A stretch of 64,000 nt of DNA from Bryoerythrophyllum caledonicum (GCA_963971425.1 OZ020517.1:1304501-1368500), one strand, 5' to 3'; shown: positions 1 through 10,468, counted from the first letter of the stretch. The notes: generated from the letters alone by a model not told the origin. A program made the numbers and translations.

Positions 1-923
1 ATAAATGCATTAAAACCATCAATCACTCTTTTTATCTCCCCATGAATGTCGTGGCTTCCCGCATTGTCCATGATAATGCAAATCTTCCTCCCTTTCAATG
101 CCATCCGCCGGTTTTCACCTTTCATCCAATGGGTGAAGATATCACCGTTCATCCATGTTGTACTATTAGAGTAATAGTGAACAACATTGGCTGGATCAAA
201 CTGACAAGGAAAACACCTTGGACGCGCTGACTTGTGAATAAAGACAATCTTCAACCGCTCTTTGCCTAAGATATTAGTGCAAAGACCTAGAGTGACACGG
301 TCTTTTTTCTTCTTACTTCCTTTAACTTTTCCAATGTTCAATGTCTTGCAAGGAGTGGCTCTATAGTACAAACCTGTCTCATCAAAGTTGAAGACATCCT
401 CGGGGTCATAATCCTTCAAAATAGAGGGCATCTTTGCCATAGCTAGTGTCACTTCAGCTGCATCCGCATCTCTAGATTTGCCATGTAAATAATGACAAGC
501 AATTCCATGCCGAACTTTAAAGTTTTGCAACCACCCATGAGAAATCTTAAAGTCGTTGTCAGAAATCCCAAATGATTTTGTCAACTCATCAGCCTTACGA
601 ACAAGCACATCATCTCTAACCAATCCCCTCCGCGCTCGAACTTGGCCAAACCACAACACCAAAGCCTTCTCAAGCTGTGGCCATTTTCCATCTCGAGCCC
701 GATGTACATTGCCTTCACGCACACCCGCACCTACATTGAGCCACTTCTCTTTAGCACGTAAAATCTTTGTGATTATTGTACGACCTACAAGCTTGAATCC
801 ATGCTGACTCACCATGTATTGAGCAAGTTCTTCATGTTTCAAAGCCGGTTGAGCTTTGTGAACTTCACAAATCTTCTTTTTGTCAGCAGCTGATAAATCC
901 ACCCGTTGTCGTTTACTTGCCAT
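1..923 (-). CDS. pogo/Tigger-like transposase, N-terminal 307 codons (runs off window)
   Basis: The minus strand is open without a stop from an ATG at 923 to the window edge. The product would bind the element's ends and catalyse cut-and-paste transposition in the nucleus. Residues about 10-60 look like the first helix-turn-helix (SAADKKKICEVHKAQPALKH). Residues about 78-142 match a CENP-B-type helix-turn-helix (GKWPQLEKALVLWFGQ, then ISHGWLQNFKVRHGI). The DDE_1 catalytic core follows: the first Asp is D181 in FNFDETGLYYRA and the second is D286 in ICIIMDNAGSHD, the usual spacing. The third acidic residue would lie beyond the window. No frameshift or stop is seen, unlike the other transposases here, so the copy may be recent or functional. 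The start is the first Met after upstream stops and precedes a basic segment (ASKRQR). A domesticated host gene is possible, but the element end at 1952 argues for a transposon. Confidence 0.9.
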   Translation of the reverse strand, partial: MASKRQRVDLSAADKKKICEVHKAQPALKHEELAQYMVSQHGFKLVGRTIITKILRAKEKWLNVGAGVREGNVHRARDGKWPQLEKALVLWFGQVRARRGLVRDDVLVRKADELTKSFGISDNDFKISHGWLQNFKVRHGIACHYLHGKSRDADAAEVTLAMAKMPSILKDYDPEDVFNFDETGLYYRATPCKTLNIGKVKGSKKKKDRVTLGLCTNILGKERLKIVFIHKSARPRCFPCQFDPANVVHYYSNSTTWMNGDIFTHWMKGENRRMALKGRKICIIMDNAGSHDIHGEIKRVIDGFNAF

Positions 924-1952
924 TGCAAGCACCTCCTTCTATTTAACCATTCAACAAAATCTTAAACCTAAACTCACCAATTCTCACAAAATTGAAGGGT
1001 AATTTTCAACAAGATACAATTCACTAGAGAACACTCACAAGCGCCCTACCTTACTCCACGCAAAAAACACATCAATAGATGTTGGGCATGAAGGAATTGC
1101 TTGTACAACAAACATTTAATTGGGCATTTTTGAAAAATTATAAGCAGGTTTGATAAGAAAGAGACGGTTTCATGGGCACATGGTTCAATACGAGAGAAGA
1201 GCGGCTATTGGTTCCCGAGAAGGGCCCAGGAACTGAGCGCTGTAGCATGCAACATCAAACAGGGACAAGGGTCGAGCCAACATGGATGAGGGAGGCTGCA
1301 CTACGATACCAACTGCAATTGATATTCCTCGCGAATACAACAGCATCTCGCAACGTGTAGAACTTCTGCGACCTCCTTGAAAGCCCTTCAATCTGTCGTC
1401 GCGACCTCCTGCAGTGACCCAACGACCTGCTGCACACCTTAACGACCTGTTGCAACAACCTCCTCCACACTCCAAGGACTTGCGACCCAACCTGCGGACT
1501 TGATTGCGACCCCACCTTTACAAACCAGCACAGCTTGCACAAACCCCCGGAACAATGCCACCGCAAGGAAACTCTCGGGAAAACGGCCGCCACAAGGAAA
1601 CCCTCATTTTCTCCACAGTCGTGTTGGTCCGAGCTCGAAACCCTCGCACTTCCCAGAACTCTCATCCTCACCAATATCTACGATTTGCCCACATTCTACA
1701 TCCACAAATCACCCTCACTTGTACATACAGTACAACATTCTAACGAGATAGGACATTATCTATGCTTATTCATCCATCCATTTTTTATATTGTCACACTT
1801 ACACTACAGATTTTGAAAAAAAAATGTGATGTTATCAAGGGTGATAGTGAAATTAATAAGGTAGTTTTACACTAAGAAAATCCATTTCAAGGTTTTGGGT
1901 GACAATATCAAGGTGTTATATTAACAAGTGTGATATTATCCAGGTTAGACTG
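1..1952 (-). mobile_element. pogo/Tigger DNA transposon, 5' part with terminal inverted repeat
   Basis: The element end lies at 1952. Read on the minus strand it begins CAGTCTAACCTGGATAATAT, the CAGT-start and 'CCTGGATAAT' style typical of pogo/Tigger ends, and it is flanked outside by TA (1953-1954), the Tc1/mariner-superfamily target duplication. Between about 1805 and 1952 the terminal motif recurs in degenerate form (variants of TAATATCACAC, GATATTGTCACC, GATAACATCACA), giving subterminal repeats that may be transposase sites. About 1 kb separates this end from the transposase ATG. It is GC-richer, with repeated CGACCT/GCGACC words at 1365-1515, and codes for nothing recognisable; promoter or untranslated leader is likely. 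The other end lies outside the window. Confidence 0.8.
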
Positions 1953-2008
1953 TATACGTTACACCTGCCAGATTACTTGTAACATATAAGTAAAGGTGGC
2001 CTTAAGTT

Positions 2009-2140
2009 ATGAAATCAACTGAAGCAGGAATTGGGATTGGAGAGGTTGCCGCTTCATCTGGACCTGCTGCTGGAGATGCTACAGTTCGTAATATCAATGG
2101 ATTGCTTCATGCAAATCTTTCTTTTAAATCTTTCTTTTAA
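2009..2140 (+). other. possible exon relic (Gly/Ala-rich 43-residue frame)
   Basis: A short frame opens at an ATG (2009) with an Ala/Gly/Ser-rich start (GEVAASSGPAAGDATVRN) unlike the AT-rich surroundings and stops at 2138-2140. About 1.1 kb downstream, at 3230-3253, a pyrimidine-rich stretch ends TTGTTGCAG like a splice acceptor, and at 3543-3640 sequence ends in AACAAGGTAACA like a donor. These may be remains of a host gene now interrupted by the elements at 2198-3103 and 3254-3540. The product is not recognised and the link between the parts is inference. Confidence 0.2.
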
Positions 2141-2197
2141 AACCAAAAATAATTTTATTATTCCGGTGATTATACTGTCAATATGGATAAGGTGGAG

Positions 2198-3103
2198 AAA
2201 AGTTTCATTTAGTGTAGTGACACGAATAGTGTACTTACCATAGTACACTAATTGTAAACAAGTTTACAAAGTGTACTAATTGCAAACAAGTGTACTTTCT
2301 CAAAAGATTATTTGATCAAAATTTACTTTATCAAAGATTACTTTATCGGAGTACACTACATGGAAATTTAATTTTTTTAAAGCTTACTTTCTCAAGAGAT
2401 TACTTTTTCAAATTTTACTTTTTCAAAAGTTTACTTTTTCAAAACAATATTTTTTCAAACATTTACTTTTTCGAAATCTTACTTTTTTAAAACTTTACTT
2501 TTTCAAAAAAATACTTTTTTCCAAGTTTACTTTTCAAAAGTTCACTTTTCCAAATTTTACTTTCTCAAAAGTTTACTTTTCAAACGTTTACTTTTTCAAA
2601 TCTTTACTTTTGGAAAAGCTTTTTTTTGCAAAAGTTTACCTTTTCAAAAGGTAAATTGTCTTTTTTCCCCAAATTGATGTTTTTCCCTAGTTCTTGTTTT
2701 TTTCAAAAATGTTGTTTTTTCCTAACCTAATTGTTGTTTTCACAGAAATGTTGTTTTTTCCTATTTGTTGTTTTCACAGAAATGTTGTTTTTTCCTATTT
2801 GTTGTATTCCCAAAATGTTGTTTTTTCCTAATTGTTGTTTTTTCCCAATTGTTGATTTTTCCAATTTTTTCTTTGTAAGTTTGATTTTTTCTCTTCTTCA
2901 CCTTTTTGTACACATAATTCTCTTCTACTTTCGATACACTAAACGCGCACGAGTTAAAAAGTTAATATTCCAATCTTTACAAAAGTACACTAATAGTGTA
3001 GTAGTTCACATTTAGTGTATTGTTTTGTCACTACACTAATTGCGTAGTTGACAATTAGTGTATGGGTTCGTATTTAGTGTCCACTACACTAAATGAAACT
3101 TTT
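2198..3103. mobile_element. non-autonomous DNA transposon, 'TAGTGTA' family, copy 1
   Basis: A perfect 22-base inverted repeat lies at 2198-2219 and 3082-3103 (core CATTTAGTGTAGTG). Inside both ends the word TAGTGTA or its complement recurs many times (2215-2290 and 2935-3110). No coding sequence is present. Related copies lie at about 45716-46514 and 54754-54974, sharing the subterminal words in the same order. The outer border may extend some 15 bases further on the right (AGTGTACCCTAACC). The superfamily is not clear. Confidence 0.7.
2290..2870. repeat. degenerate T-rich tandem repeats inside the TAGTGTA element
   Basis: From 2290 to about 2660 a unit close to TTTACTTTTTCAAAA repeats roughly every 15-20 bases with many variants. 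From 2690 to 2870 it gives way to units close to TTGTTGTTTTTTCCTAA. They form the interior of the element at 2198-3103. The matching interior of the copy at 45.7-46.5 kb is also T-rich but less regular, so the array probably expanded after the copies separated. Confidence 0.7.
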
Positions 3104-3253
3104 AGTGTACCCTAACCTGGTAATATTGGATAGCATCAATTTTGTAACTTAAAGCAATTATATGCTACACCTAAAGGAGAAAGGAAGAGTTATTAACGTC
3201 CAGAAGAAAATACTAATTGGAACGTGCACTTTCCATTGTTGCAGGATTAGCAG

Positions 3254-3540
3254 GGATCTCCTTATTGACCCTGGTCGAGCGTTGCACCAAACCTCAGCCT
3301 TAGGTGGGTGACGGGTTCATTTTTCTGGCCCTGTCCGTTTTAGGATCCTAAAGGTTTTTTTTGGAATTTTTTTTGCCAAAATTGGAGCTTGTGGCCCCAA
3401 ATTACCTGATGGGCTCCCCTCAAGGATCAAATAGGGCCCCACTCCAACACCAAAATAGGAGCAGGTTTTGTCCCACCCCTCCCACGCCCTGCCGAGCTTG
3501 TGGGTCTGCTCAACGCTCGACCAGGGTCGATAGGCAAATC
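3254..3540. mobile_element. MULE-like MITE, copy 1
   Basis: The ends are inverted repeats: GACCCTGGTCGAGCGTTG at 3267-3284 is perfectly complementary to 3511-3528, and the similarity continues outward to GGATCTCC at 3254 and AAATC at 3540. Flanking decamers 3244-3253 and 3541-3550 agree at 7 of 10 positions (shared GATTAG). A second copy with a perfect 10-base duplication lies at 45175-45451. About 30-base ends and a 9-10 base duplication suit a non-autonomous Mutator-like element. The interior is non-coding. Confidence 0.7.
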
Positions 3541-3547
3541 TGATTAG

Positions 3548-4199
3548 AACAATCATCAAGACAATGAAAAACACTCCCAAATGCAAAAGATGATATCTGA
3601 GGATGATTCCACTCTACTTGACAGTTTGTAACAAGGTAACAACAATCTTTTATAAAACATAGAGTTTTTTGTTTTTTTTTTTGTTTTTTTTTTTGTTTTT
3701 TTTTTTGTTTTTTTTTCTATGTGTACGACCTAATTCAAAAATTATTATTAACCTTTTTTTTGCCTATTTTCATTGTAAAAAGATTTACCTTGGCAAAAAA
3801 AATTACCATTGAAAAGATTGACCTTGGCAAAAATAAAATATTTTGATAACTTAGTTTTGTATATATCACTTTCTTTATTTAGTTTGTAAATGGTACATCA
3901 ATCGTTGACATTTAATTTTTTTTATAAAAGTAACTGACATATTAACCTCCTTTAAAATTATCAAAGAAAATCAATTGTATAGTGCAAAGAATTCATTTCC
4001 TGTGTAATTCAAGTGGATTACTGCAAGGTTCCAAAAGAATTCTTTTCACCTCAAATCCCTTTATCTATTAGTTAGTATGATCAAAAATTCAAAACTATAA
4101 TATATTTAATTTTCCATCATTCTATTTAAAATCCCACATATGAGTTGAATCAAGGAAAAATAACTTTAAATTGATTTCTTTCTTTACATTAAAATAAGA
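3548..4199. other. AT-rich non-coding stretch with a poly-T run
   Basis: A low-complexity run of T tracts spaced by single G residues lies at about 3667-3717. The rest is AT-rich with no frame, RNA gene or clear repeat that I could recognise. Confidence 0.5.
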
Positions 4200-4930
4200 A
4201 TTTCAATTTAAATACAAGAAATCAAACTTGAAATTTAGTAGTTAATTAACTTCTAAATTTTCTTGTCAATTTCACAGGCAAAACACTTCAAAATTGTTAA
4301 TTAATTCTAGTGCAAATTGTTAATGAGTAAGGAAGGAAATCAAAATTTGTATTTCAAGTTTTAACCGTAAGATCTCATTAAACACTTGATAAATAAAATA
4401 CTCACAAACTTTCATCAACTTTGACCTCACAGATTGAAAGATTATAATAGTGTTTGAAGTAGAAAAAATGGTTCATTTTCATCTATGTGTTGAGTGAATC
4501 AACAGACTTTGAGTTCACTTGGTCTCAAAGTTTTGCACTACACAAGGTCTAAATTTGATGTCATCATGTTGACCATGATGTCAACTCCTTGTACACCAAT
4601 TTTTAGAGGTAGGGAAGGAATGTAGCATATTGAAAAAATTGTGCAAGGAGTGGAGGTTCAAAAAGTGCCAATTCATGTTTTAATATTTTGGGAAGAAACA
4701 TGTTTTAGAATGATAATCCACACGATCAAGAAGGTTCACACTACTTCTTGTAGTTGAAAAAATAAAAAGTAAAAAATTTGAAGATCCCAAAGTTTTATGT
4801 AGAATTTTTTTTTTTTTAATTTGGTTCCTTGCCCGACAATGTGTGACAATGTGTAAAAATCTTTGACTTGGGATAAAATGCATTTTTTCACTAAAGACAA
4901 GAAATGGGTTTTTGACAATATGAAAGGAAA
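4200..4930 (+). repeat. dispersed AT-rich repeat family R1, copy 1
   Basis: This stretch can be aligned by eye with 18540-19300 (same orientation) and, in part, with 51810-52160 (reverse orientation). Shared landmarks are AACACTTCAAAA, TTTTAACCGTAAGATCT, AGATTATAATAG with AGTAGAAAAAATGGTTCATT, TTGCACTACACAAGGTCTAAA and a block around CCTTGCCCGA. No coding capacity is visible. Terminal repeats were not found, so the class is unknown. Sequence of similar character continues to about 5220. Confidence 0.55.
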
Positions 4931-5291
4931 TAATATTACTTACTAGTATTGAAATTTTCAAATTTTCTAGAGTGTCCTAGCAAAAGTTTTTTGAGTTGCA
5001 TGATGTGCCCAAAGTCGACAATTTTTCTATAAGATGGCATTACTTTCTTTCTACAAGTTTGATGAGAATAAAAATTATACTGCCCGTACCTCCTATCTTC
5101 TTGCATCTCTATACAAAATTTCAAGAATTGCATATATAAATAGCAACCATGGGAAGTTGAAACATGCCCAAGATTTGCAAAAGCCCACCTCAAGACCTTT
5201 TTCATTTAGGGGATAACTAGACCGTTCGTCTATAATCTATCATGCAAATTTATTGCAACCCATATATGTAGAAATAACTTATTCAATGTGC

Positions 5292-5856
5292 CATGGGGTG
5301 AAAGCACACTACGGTCTACCCCCTTTTACATCTCAATGTCCCACTTAAGGAACTCATTTATTTGAAGTGTACATAAATGAGGAAAATTACATACATAAAT
5401 CTAGTATAATGATTGACATTACCTATGTATTCTAGGGTCCAATGGCAATTTGCCGTATCTAATTAATATTAAGTTTTATCCACTAAAATTCACAAAAAAT
5501 GGAGAATTTAATAAAGAATTGAAAATAAAGTTTTTAATACTTTGGTTGGTTGGTGGAGGAAGAAAACAAGATTCTACAAGAGGGCCTTATTTTTTATCAT
5601 TTAATTCTTCTTTGTAATAATTCTAAACTTAGGTTTAGTCAAAGTTCTAGAAAAAAATTGTACCCCCTCTCATGTTTAGTTTTTCTAAAAATATATTGTA
5701 AAAGGAATTAAATAATCAAAAATTAGGCCCACTTGTAGAATCTTGTTAGCTTTCTCCACCAACCAACCAAGGTTTTTAAAACTTTATTTTTAGTCTTTTA
5801 TTGATATCCCTATTTTTGCCCAAAATGGGTAGACCATAGTGTGCTTTGACCCCATG
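5292..5856. mobile_element. MITE with long inverted arms (565 bases)
   Basis: The outermost inverted repeat is CATGGGGTGAAAGCACACTA (5292 on) against its complement ending at 5856, with about two mismatches in 30. A second, longer pair of arms lies inside: 5527-5615 and 5685-5775 are complementary over roughly 90 bases (shared landmarks GGTTGGTTGGTGGA and AACAAGATTCTACAAG). The transcript could fold into a long hairpin. No convincing target duplication is visible. A non-autonomous DNA transposon is the best reading. Confidence 0.65.
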
Positions 5857-5959
5857 ATACAAAGTTATATGTCAAAAATTACATCCCATATTAGCAATTT
5901 GCTATGAATTAGAAAATTTGACTTGTTGCTATTAGGAAAACAAAATATTACATCCAAAG

Positions 5960-6062
5960 AGTTATATTAGACTAGAATGCAAGCCTAACCCATGCCCTCT
6001 AGATATAGGCTCAATGGTGGAACAAACATACACTTTATTCACGTCAGCCTCGTTTGGAGGCC
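5960..6062 (+). mobile_element. LINE 3'-end fragment
   Basis: The segment around 6010-6055 (TGGTGGAACAAACATACACTT, then TATTCACGTCAGCCTCGTTTGGAGGCC) matches the 3' terminal part of the LINE copies at 9708-10468 and 20323-21540, including the CACTTTATTCACG motif and the short hairpin of GGTCTCC type. Only the tail end of the 3' untranslated region is present. It could alternatively be a SINE that shares the LINE tail. Confidence 0.5.
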
Positions 6063-6325
6063 AAACCTCTTTTTTTCCAAAACGCAAGGTATTTCTTGCA
6101 AACCCTAAGGTTGATCCCCTTTTTAATTTTGGCCAAATCCCCAAAACCCTTGCAAATTTCATTTGAGGAAGATTACGACACCTCCAATTCCATCTCTTTC
6201 TCCATACAAACACATGAGCTTCTTTATCATGCGTCATTACACATAACCGGGGCGTGTATCAAAATTTGAATTGTTCCACGGTGTTTCTCAAGGTCCATCC
6301 CCCCTGGTCACAAATGGTAGAGGGT

Positions 6326-6555
6326 TTAAAAACATTTAATCCCGAAAGTTCTAATGCAATTTAAAGGGATCTTTACTCTCCTTTGATTGAAAATTACCAA
6401 GACAAACTTTTTGAGAACGTAACCATAGTATCTTCTCCTGAATTTATATGAGATGATGTGATTAAATTTTTAGACCGTACTGATTGAAAGATAATTGCAA
6501 TCAAAGCGAAAAACTTTGTCCCTCGAATGGACATTTGGTCATTTGGGGGTTAATT
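6326..6555. mobile_element. MITE, 'TTAACCCCTAAAGGACC' family, copy 1
   Basis: The interior (AACGTAACCATAGTATCTTC, then TATATGAGATGATGTG) aligns along its length with 51582-51807, whose ends are clear inverted repeats beginning TTAACCCCTAAAGGACC. The ends here are more decayed (TTTAATCCCGAAAG and its near-complement GGGGGTTAATTT). Non-coding. Confidence 0.55.
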
Positions 6556-6845
6556 TAGATCTATTCGGTTTTGTCATGTTGATTGTACAAACGGGTACAT
6601 TGAATGTGGCCACCGTTGGGGCATGTGCTGGGCCAGGTGCATGCATCTGGGGTTTTCACCCAAAAAAATTCAAACTGTGAAGGAGAGTCAAATAATATAA
6701 ATTGTTTACCCTAGTCTACATGCCTACGGACAGTCTCTTTTTATTACAAATCATATGCCCACAACCGAATCGCAGTTTCACCTATGAAATAAAACTTCAC
6801 CGTAGCTACACTTTAGTGACGTACTATCTAAGCAACTAGGATTGA

Positions 6846-7330
6846 GTGCATATACATACCATTATGTGGGTGAAACCACCCCATGACATTAAACCATATT
6901 ATGTACAACACGGTGACATTCAAATTGGCGTTTTTGCAATTTCAGGGACAATGTCCATAGTGCTGCCAACTTTGATGCCCTCCACATGGCTGAAAATTTA
7001 TCAGTTTACTATGAAAGTTTTGAGAATTTTTTATTTTCCTATGGGATTTTTGGAATGAGACCATCTCTATGTTGATTACCTCTGTGAAAATTTTCAAGTC
7101 CAAAAGATCTACACAAAAATACATATTCCAAATCTACCAACATGTGTAGTTGTGAGAAACAATGGGGAAAGTTTTTCACTACTTCCAACTTCGACAATCT
7201 CCATAGGGTTGAAAATTCCTTGATTTAAGATGAAGTTTTTGGCACAAGATCATCTCTATGGTGATAACATGTGGAAAAAATTTCAAGGCCAACATATATA
7301 GAAATTGTAAGACATGAGATATTCTAATGA
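6846..7330 (-). repeat. inverted copy of the ~185-base tandem repeat family
   Basis: Read on the minus strand this matches the array at 15340-16340: the units share TGTTGGTAGATTTGGAATA, TCAACATAGAGATGGTCTC and GTCAAAGTTGG. The unique shoulder (minus strand CCAATTTGAATGTCACC, running on to the GTGGTTTCACC block at 6850-6900) matches 16150-16340. About two units are present here against four to five at 15.3 kb, so the copy is shorter but has the same border. Non-coding. Confidence 0.65.
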
Positions 7331-7562
7331 AACTCTAAGACAATCTTGGGGTTCAAATTTCAGTGATTAGAGTAATTATAGTAAACCTGTATAATAAAAT
7401 ATGTGTGTAGGGGTAACAAACTAAATTGTAATAAGAGGGATCATTGTCTGATTTTTGTAAGGCTAATTGCAACAATGAACTAAGTAACTCGGAGAAGAGA
7501 GGAATTGATATTGATGAGAAACTAGGAACAATTTAGAGGAGGTGTAAGAATCGTAATGTTCT

Positions 7563-8228
7563 CTACATCATGTCTTTGACTTGGGCCGACAATTGGTCTT
7601 CTGATAACTCTTTGGGATGTCCAAGAAGCCAGCGATTATGACCCCAATGTGTTGCTCCCTCCTGTGGTGGTATTGGATTGGCGATGAAGCCCCAAAGTTG
7701 GTCGTGATTGAGTCCTTCATGTGTTGCTTCGAAGTAACAAATTGGTCCTTCAGCTTCAATCCGCCCTATCCAAAGAAAATGGCCCAATACTCGTGCTTGA
7801 CAGCGAATGAGATCTCCAATGAATCGTACATGAGCTCTATTAGTTGCAGAAGGTTCGGGTCTCTCTGGTACGCGAGTGGGTAAAGGAGGATAAATCGGAG
7901 GTCCTTGACAAAGAGGGGCTCTACCAGGACAACCAAAGTTTGGAGGGCCATTGAGTCTCGGTCATTGAGAAGGAGGTTCTAAAACTAAGTCAGTAAGAGG
8001 TGGACATATGCAATGTCGACTTTGAGGAGAGGGTGGTTGTGTGAGAGGAAGATTGTGATCTAGGAGATCAGAAAATCAGAGCTCTTGCTCGGCGTGTATA
8101 GTTTGAGATACTAACATCGGTTGGTAATTTGTTTCAACAGAGGGTTGAGTATTGACATCTAGAGGGTTATCAGAACTCGATGAGCAATACCATATGGTGT
8201 TCGACATGGTGGTATTGGACATACTAGA
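7563..8228 (-). pseudogene. unrecognised decayed reading frame, about 220 codons
   Basis: A single frame runs from an ATG near 8220 to a TAG at 7563, interrupted by two in-frame stops but otherwise of coding character. The N-terminal half is Pro/Ser-rich (GRAPLCQGPPIYPPLPTR). The C-terminal half looks globular (ARVLGHFLWIGRIEAEG, then THWGHNRWLLGHPKELSEDQ). I do not recognise the family. It lies 380 bases downstream of the LINE endonuclease in the same orientation, so it may be an element-encoded frame or an unrelated gene relic. Confidence 0.4.
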
Positions 8229-8609
8229 TGATGGGTGCTACTGATGTGGCTCTAAGTAGAGATGGTTGAGGGTTTCAGGGGTGTCGTTTTAATATGGAAT
8301 GGTGGGTGGCAAGAGAGATATTTTAGTCTGCACCCGATTCAATCTTCGTGTCAGAGTGATACATATGTCAATATATGTGTGGACCGTATAACTTTTGAGC
8401 ATGATTGGTGTGACGGTGGTTTTGTCTGTGTGTACACAATGTGGTAAGCATGAATTACGTGTTGGTTAATTTAGACACAAATTATTTGTCAAGTGGGCCT
8501 TGTTTGTGATGGGTTTTTTAAATCATGAGAGTTTGTCCTTTAGCAGAATATTGGTAATATAGCATCAACTAATAATATGATGGTGTTTTGGAGGATTTAG
8601 TATAAATGA

Positions 8610-9322
8610 CTATGGGGGATCGTGGATTGTGGGTATTGGTTGGTTATTTTCAATGCGTCTTTTGTGTAGTAATATAGACATGGCATGGTGGATGGCGATG
8701 GGGATAATATTTTTAAATGTGTGTTTAATGTTGGTGATGGGGAGTTTAAATCTCTCGGCAAGTGTTGTTATTGGTGGGGTATGCAATGTGGCTCAAGCCC
8801 CAGCTGTGACAATGATGATAGGATTGACTTTCCAACCATGGCTAATTATACTATCAAGCAGCGGTTGATATTTAATGGTTTTGTTTAGAATTGTTTGAGT
8901 TGAAAATCGGTCATTATAATATGCAAATTCAATAAATTGTGTTGTTAAATTTGGGTTTATATTGGTGGAAGAGTTGGAGGGCCTCGTATATCAAGCCTAA
9001 ATTGAGCGTTACACTAGCAACGGGGAAGGAGGCATGTGCATGGAAGGAGCCATGGGAGGATGGTATTTTCCGGTGGGTTATTATTGTAGGTGCCTGCATT
9101 CATGAAGGTGTAACAACGGGATTTATTGGAGGAAATTAAAAAAATTCTAAGTTCCCATGCAGCTTTGTTATGTCGTTTGGTGATTAGTGCGTGGATGTGA
9201 GGATGTTGACATTTTAACAAAAGATGATGCCATGTGTCAGGATCAGTGGAGTTGCATATGGAGCACGTTATAGTGGGAGATTTGATATGTCCAAAGAATA
9301 GTTGTTTTCGGGCGTTTCCCAT
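8610..9322 (-). pseudogene. LINE B: CCHC zinc finger and restriction-like endonuclease (RLE)
   Basis: The finger reads CSICNSTDPDTWHHLLLKC, preceded by MGNARKQLFFG. The endonuclease follows in other frames: ISHGWKVNPIIIVTAGA and FKNIIPIAIHHAMSILLHKR align with the better preserved RLE of LINE C (20.9-21.3 kb: LKPDI, IQFIEFTYCNDRFS, KINKYQPLIDDI, PLIVIRAGARATT). PD, then D/E, then K..KY is the RLE signature of R2/R4-type LINEs; this domain nicks the target for reverse-transcription priming. The frame is interrupted by stops, and the KPDI part is poorly preserved in this copy. Confidence 0.65.
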
Positions 9323-9539
9323 GTATTGTCCAGTTCGGAATTTAATGAGGCAAGTAATTTGGGCTTCAGTGATGGTTGAGTCATTCCAAAAGTCAGTTGA
9401 AAGTTTTGTATCAATGTCAGTGTTATTAAGCCATTTTTCTATGTTGGAAAATTGTGTTGCTATAATTTCTAAGTTACGAATTCTATCATATTTTAGTAAA
9501 TATTTATCTAAAAATCGTATTGGGCCATTGTCTGGGGAA

Positions 9540-9692
9540 TTGGGGAATTTGTCATGTTAGGCCATTGGTCTTGGTGATAATAGTATGAGGTGGGATGTGC
9601 AAATTCATGTAGTTTGGAAGCATATTTATAAGGTTTATTAGTGCCTTCTTTGGCCAGTTTGTCGGCTTGTTCATTGCCCATTATATTGGTGT
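9540..9692 (-). pseudogene. LINE B: RNase H, C-terminal piece
   Basis: The frame reads KVKAHTNIMGNEQADKLAKE, the classical RNase H1 end (VKAH..I.GNE.AD.LAKEG) holding the last catalytic Asp. It continues directly from the N-terminal piece at 10484-10880; the 15-base duplication GGGCTTTAACTTTGA marks the point where LINE A separated the two. Confidence 0.75.
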
Positions 9693-9707
9693 GGGCTTTA
9701 ACTTTGA

Positions 9708-10468
9708 AGAAGAAGAAGAAGAAGAACGCCGGTCTCCAAAGGAGACCGGCGTGAATAAAGTGTCTGTTCGTTCCACTACTAAGACCAAGCCCACTGGACA
9801 AGGAATTAGTAAGCTGGGACTACTTCCCTCTCTCGAGGGTACACTATGTACCAAGTAGCCAAAGAACCCCAAACCAACCAACCGTCCAACAAATCACAAA
9901 CTAAGCAACTTTAACACAAAGGATGTCCGGTTTGAGCCTAGCGTTGCAATGACATCTTTGGGTCATACATGAGCATGGGGGTAGCCAAGGGGGGACCGTA
10001 TTTTCTTGTGGATTGTTATTATCAGTGCCGGCGTTCATTAGTATAAAACATCTCGATTTATTGTAGGAGGTGATTAGTTTTCGGACTTCCCATGCCGCTT
10101 TATTATGTCTTTTAACAATTAGAGAGTGTGTGTGGTGGTTTTGGCATTTGAGTAGAACATGAAGCCATGTGTCGGGATCCGTTGAGGGGCATATGGGGCA
10201 TGTTATGGATGGGAATCTTTCTATTCCAAAGAAGAGTTGTTTGCGAGCATTTCCCATATACTGACCAGTACGGAATTTGATGAGGCATGTTATTTGTGAG
10301 TCTGAGATGATGGGGTTTTTCCAAAAGTTTCTAGAGAGTTCATTGTCTATGTCATTATTGTTAGTCCATTTTTCTATGTTAGGAATGTTTTCTGAGATTG
10401 TGTCAAGGTTGTTGTAGAGGTCTTGTTTCTTGAGATATTTGCCCAAGAATCTGATTGGGCCTTTGTCA
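9708..10468 (-). mobile_element. LINE A: short 5'-truncated LINE inserted into LINE B
   Basis: Insertion borders are fixed by the 15-base direct repeat GGGCTTTAACTTTGA at 9693-9707 and 10469-10483. On the minus strand the element starts in the region upstream of the CCHC finger (GPIRFLGKYLKKQDLYNN), contains an open frame at 10446-9901 with CPICPSTDPDTWLHVLLKC, and ends after LKPDILCVKVA. The RLE present in LINE C is absent, about 480 bases being deleted. The 3' end has the family's CACTTTATTCACGCCGG motif, a hairpin (GGTCTCCTTTGGAGACC) and a (TTC)n tail at 9708-9725. It transposed by target-primed reverse transcription with help from elsewhere, as it encodes no polymerase. Confidence 0.85.

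Noticed and set aside
7617-7883. Plus-strand frame opposite the unknown pseudogene
   Set aside because: Antisense to the minus-strand frame, which has the better coding character.
9508-9801. Continuous 97-codon protein through the (TTC)n tail
   Set aside because: It joins the LINE A 3' tail (poly-Phe) to LINE B RNase H by chance across the insertion border.
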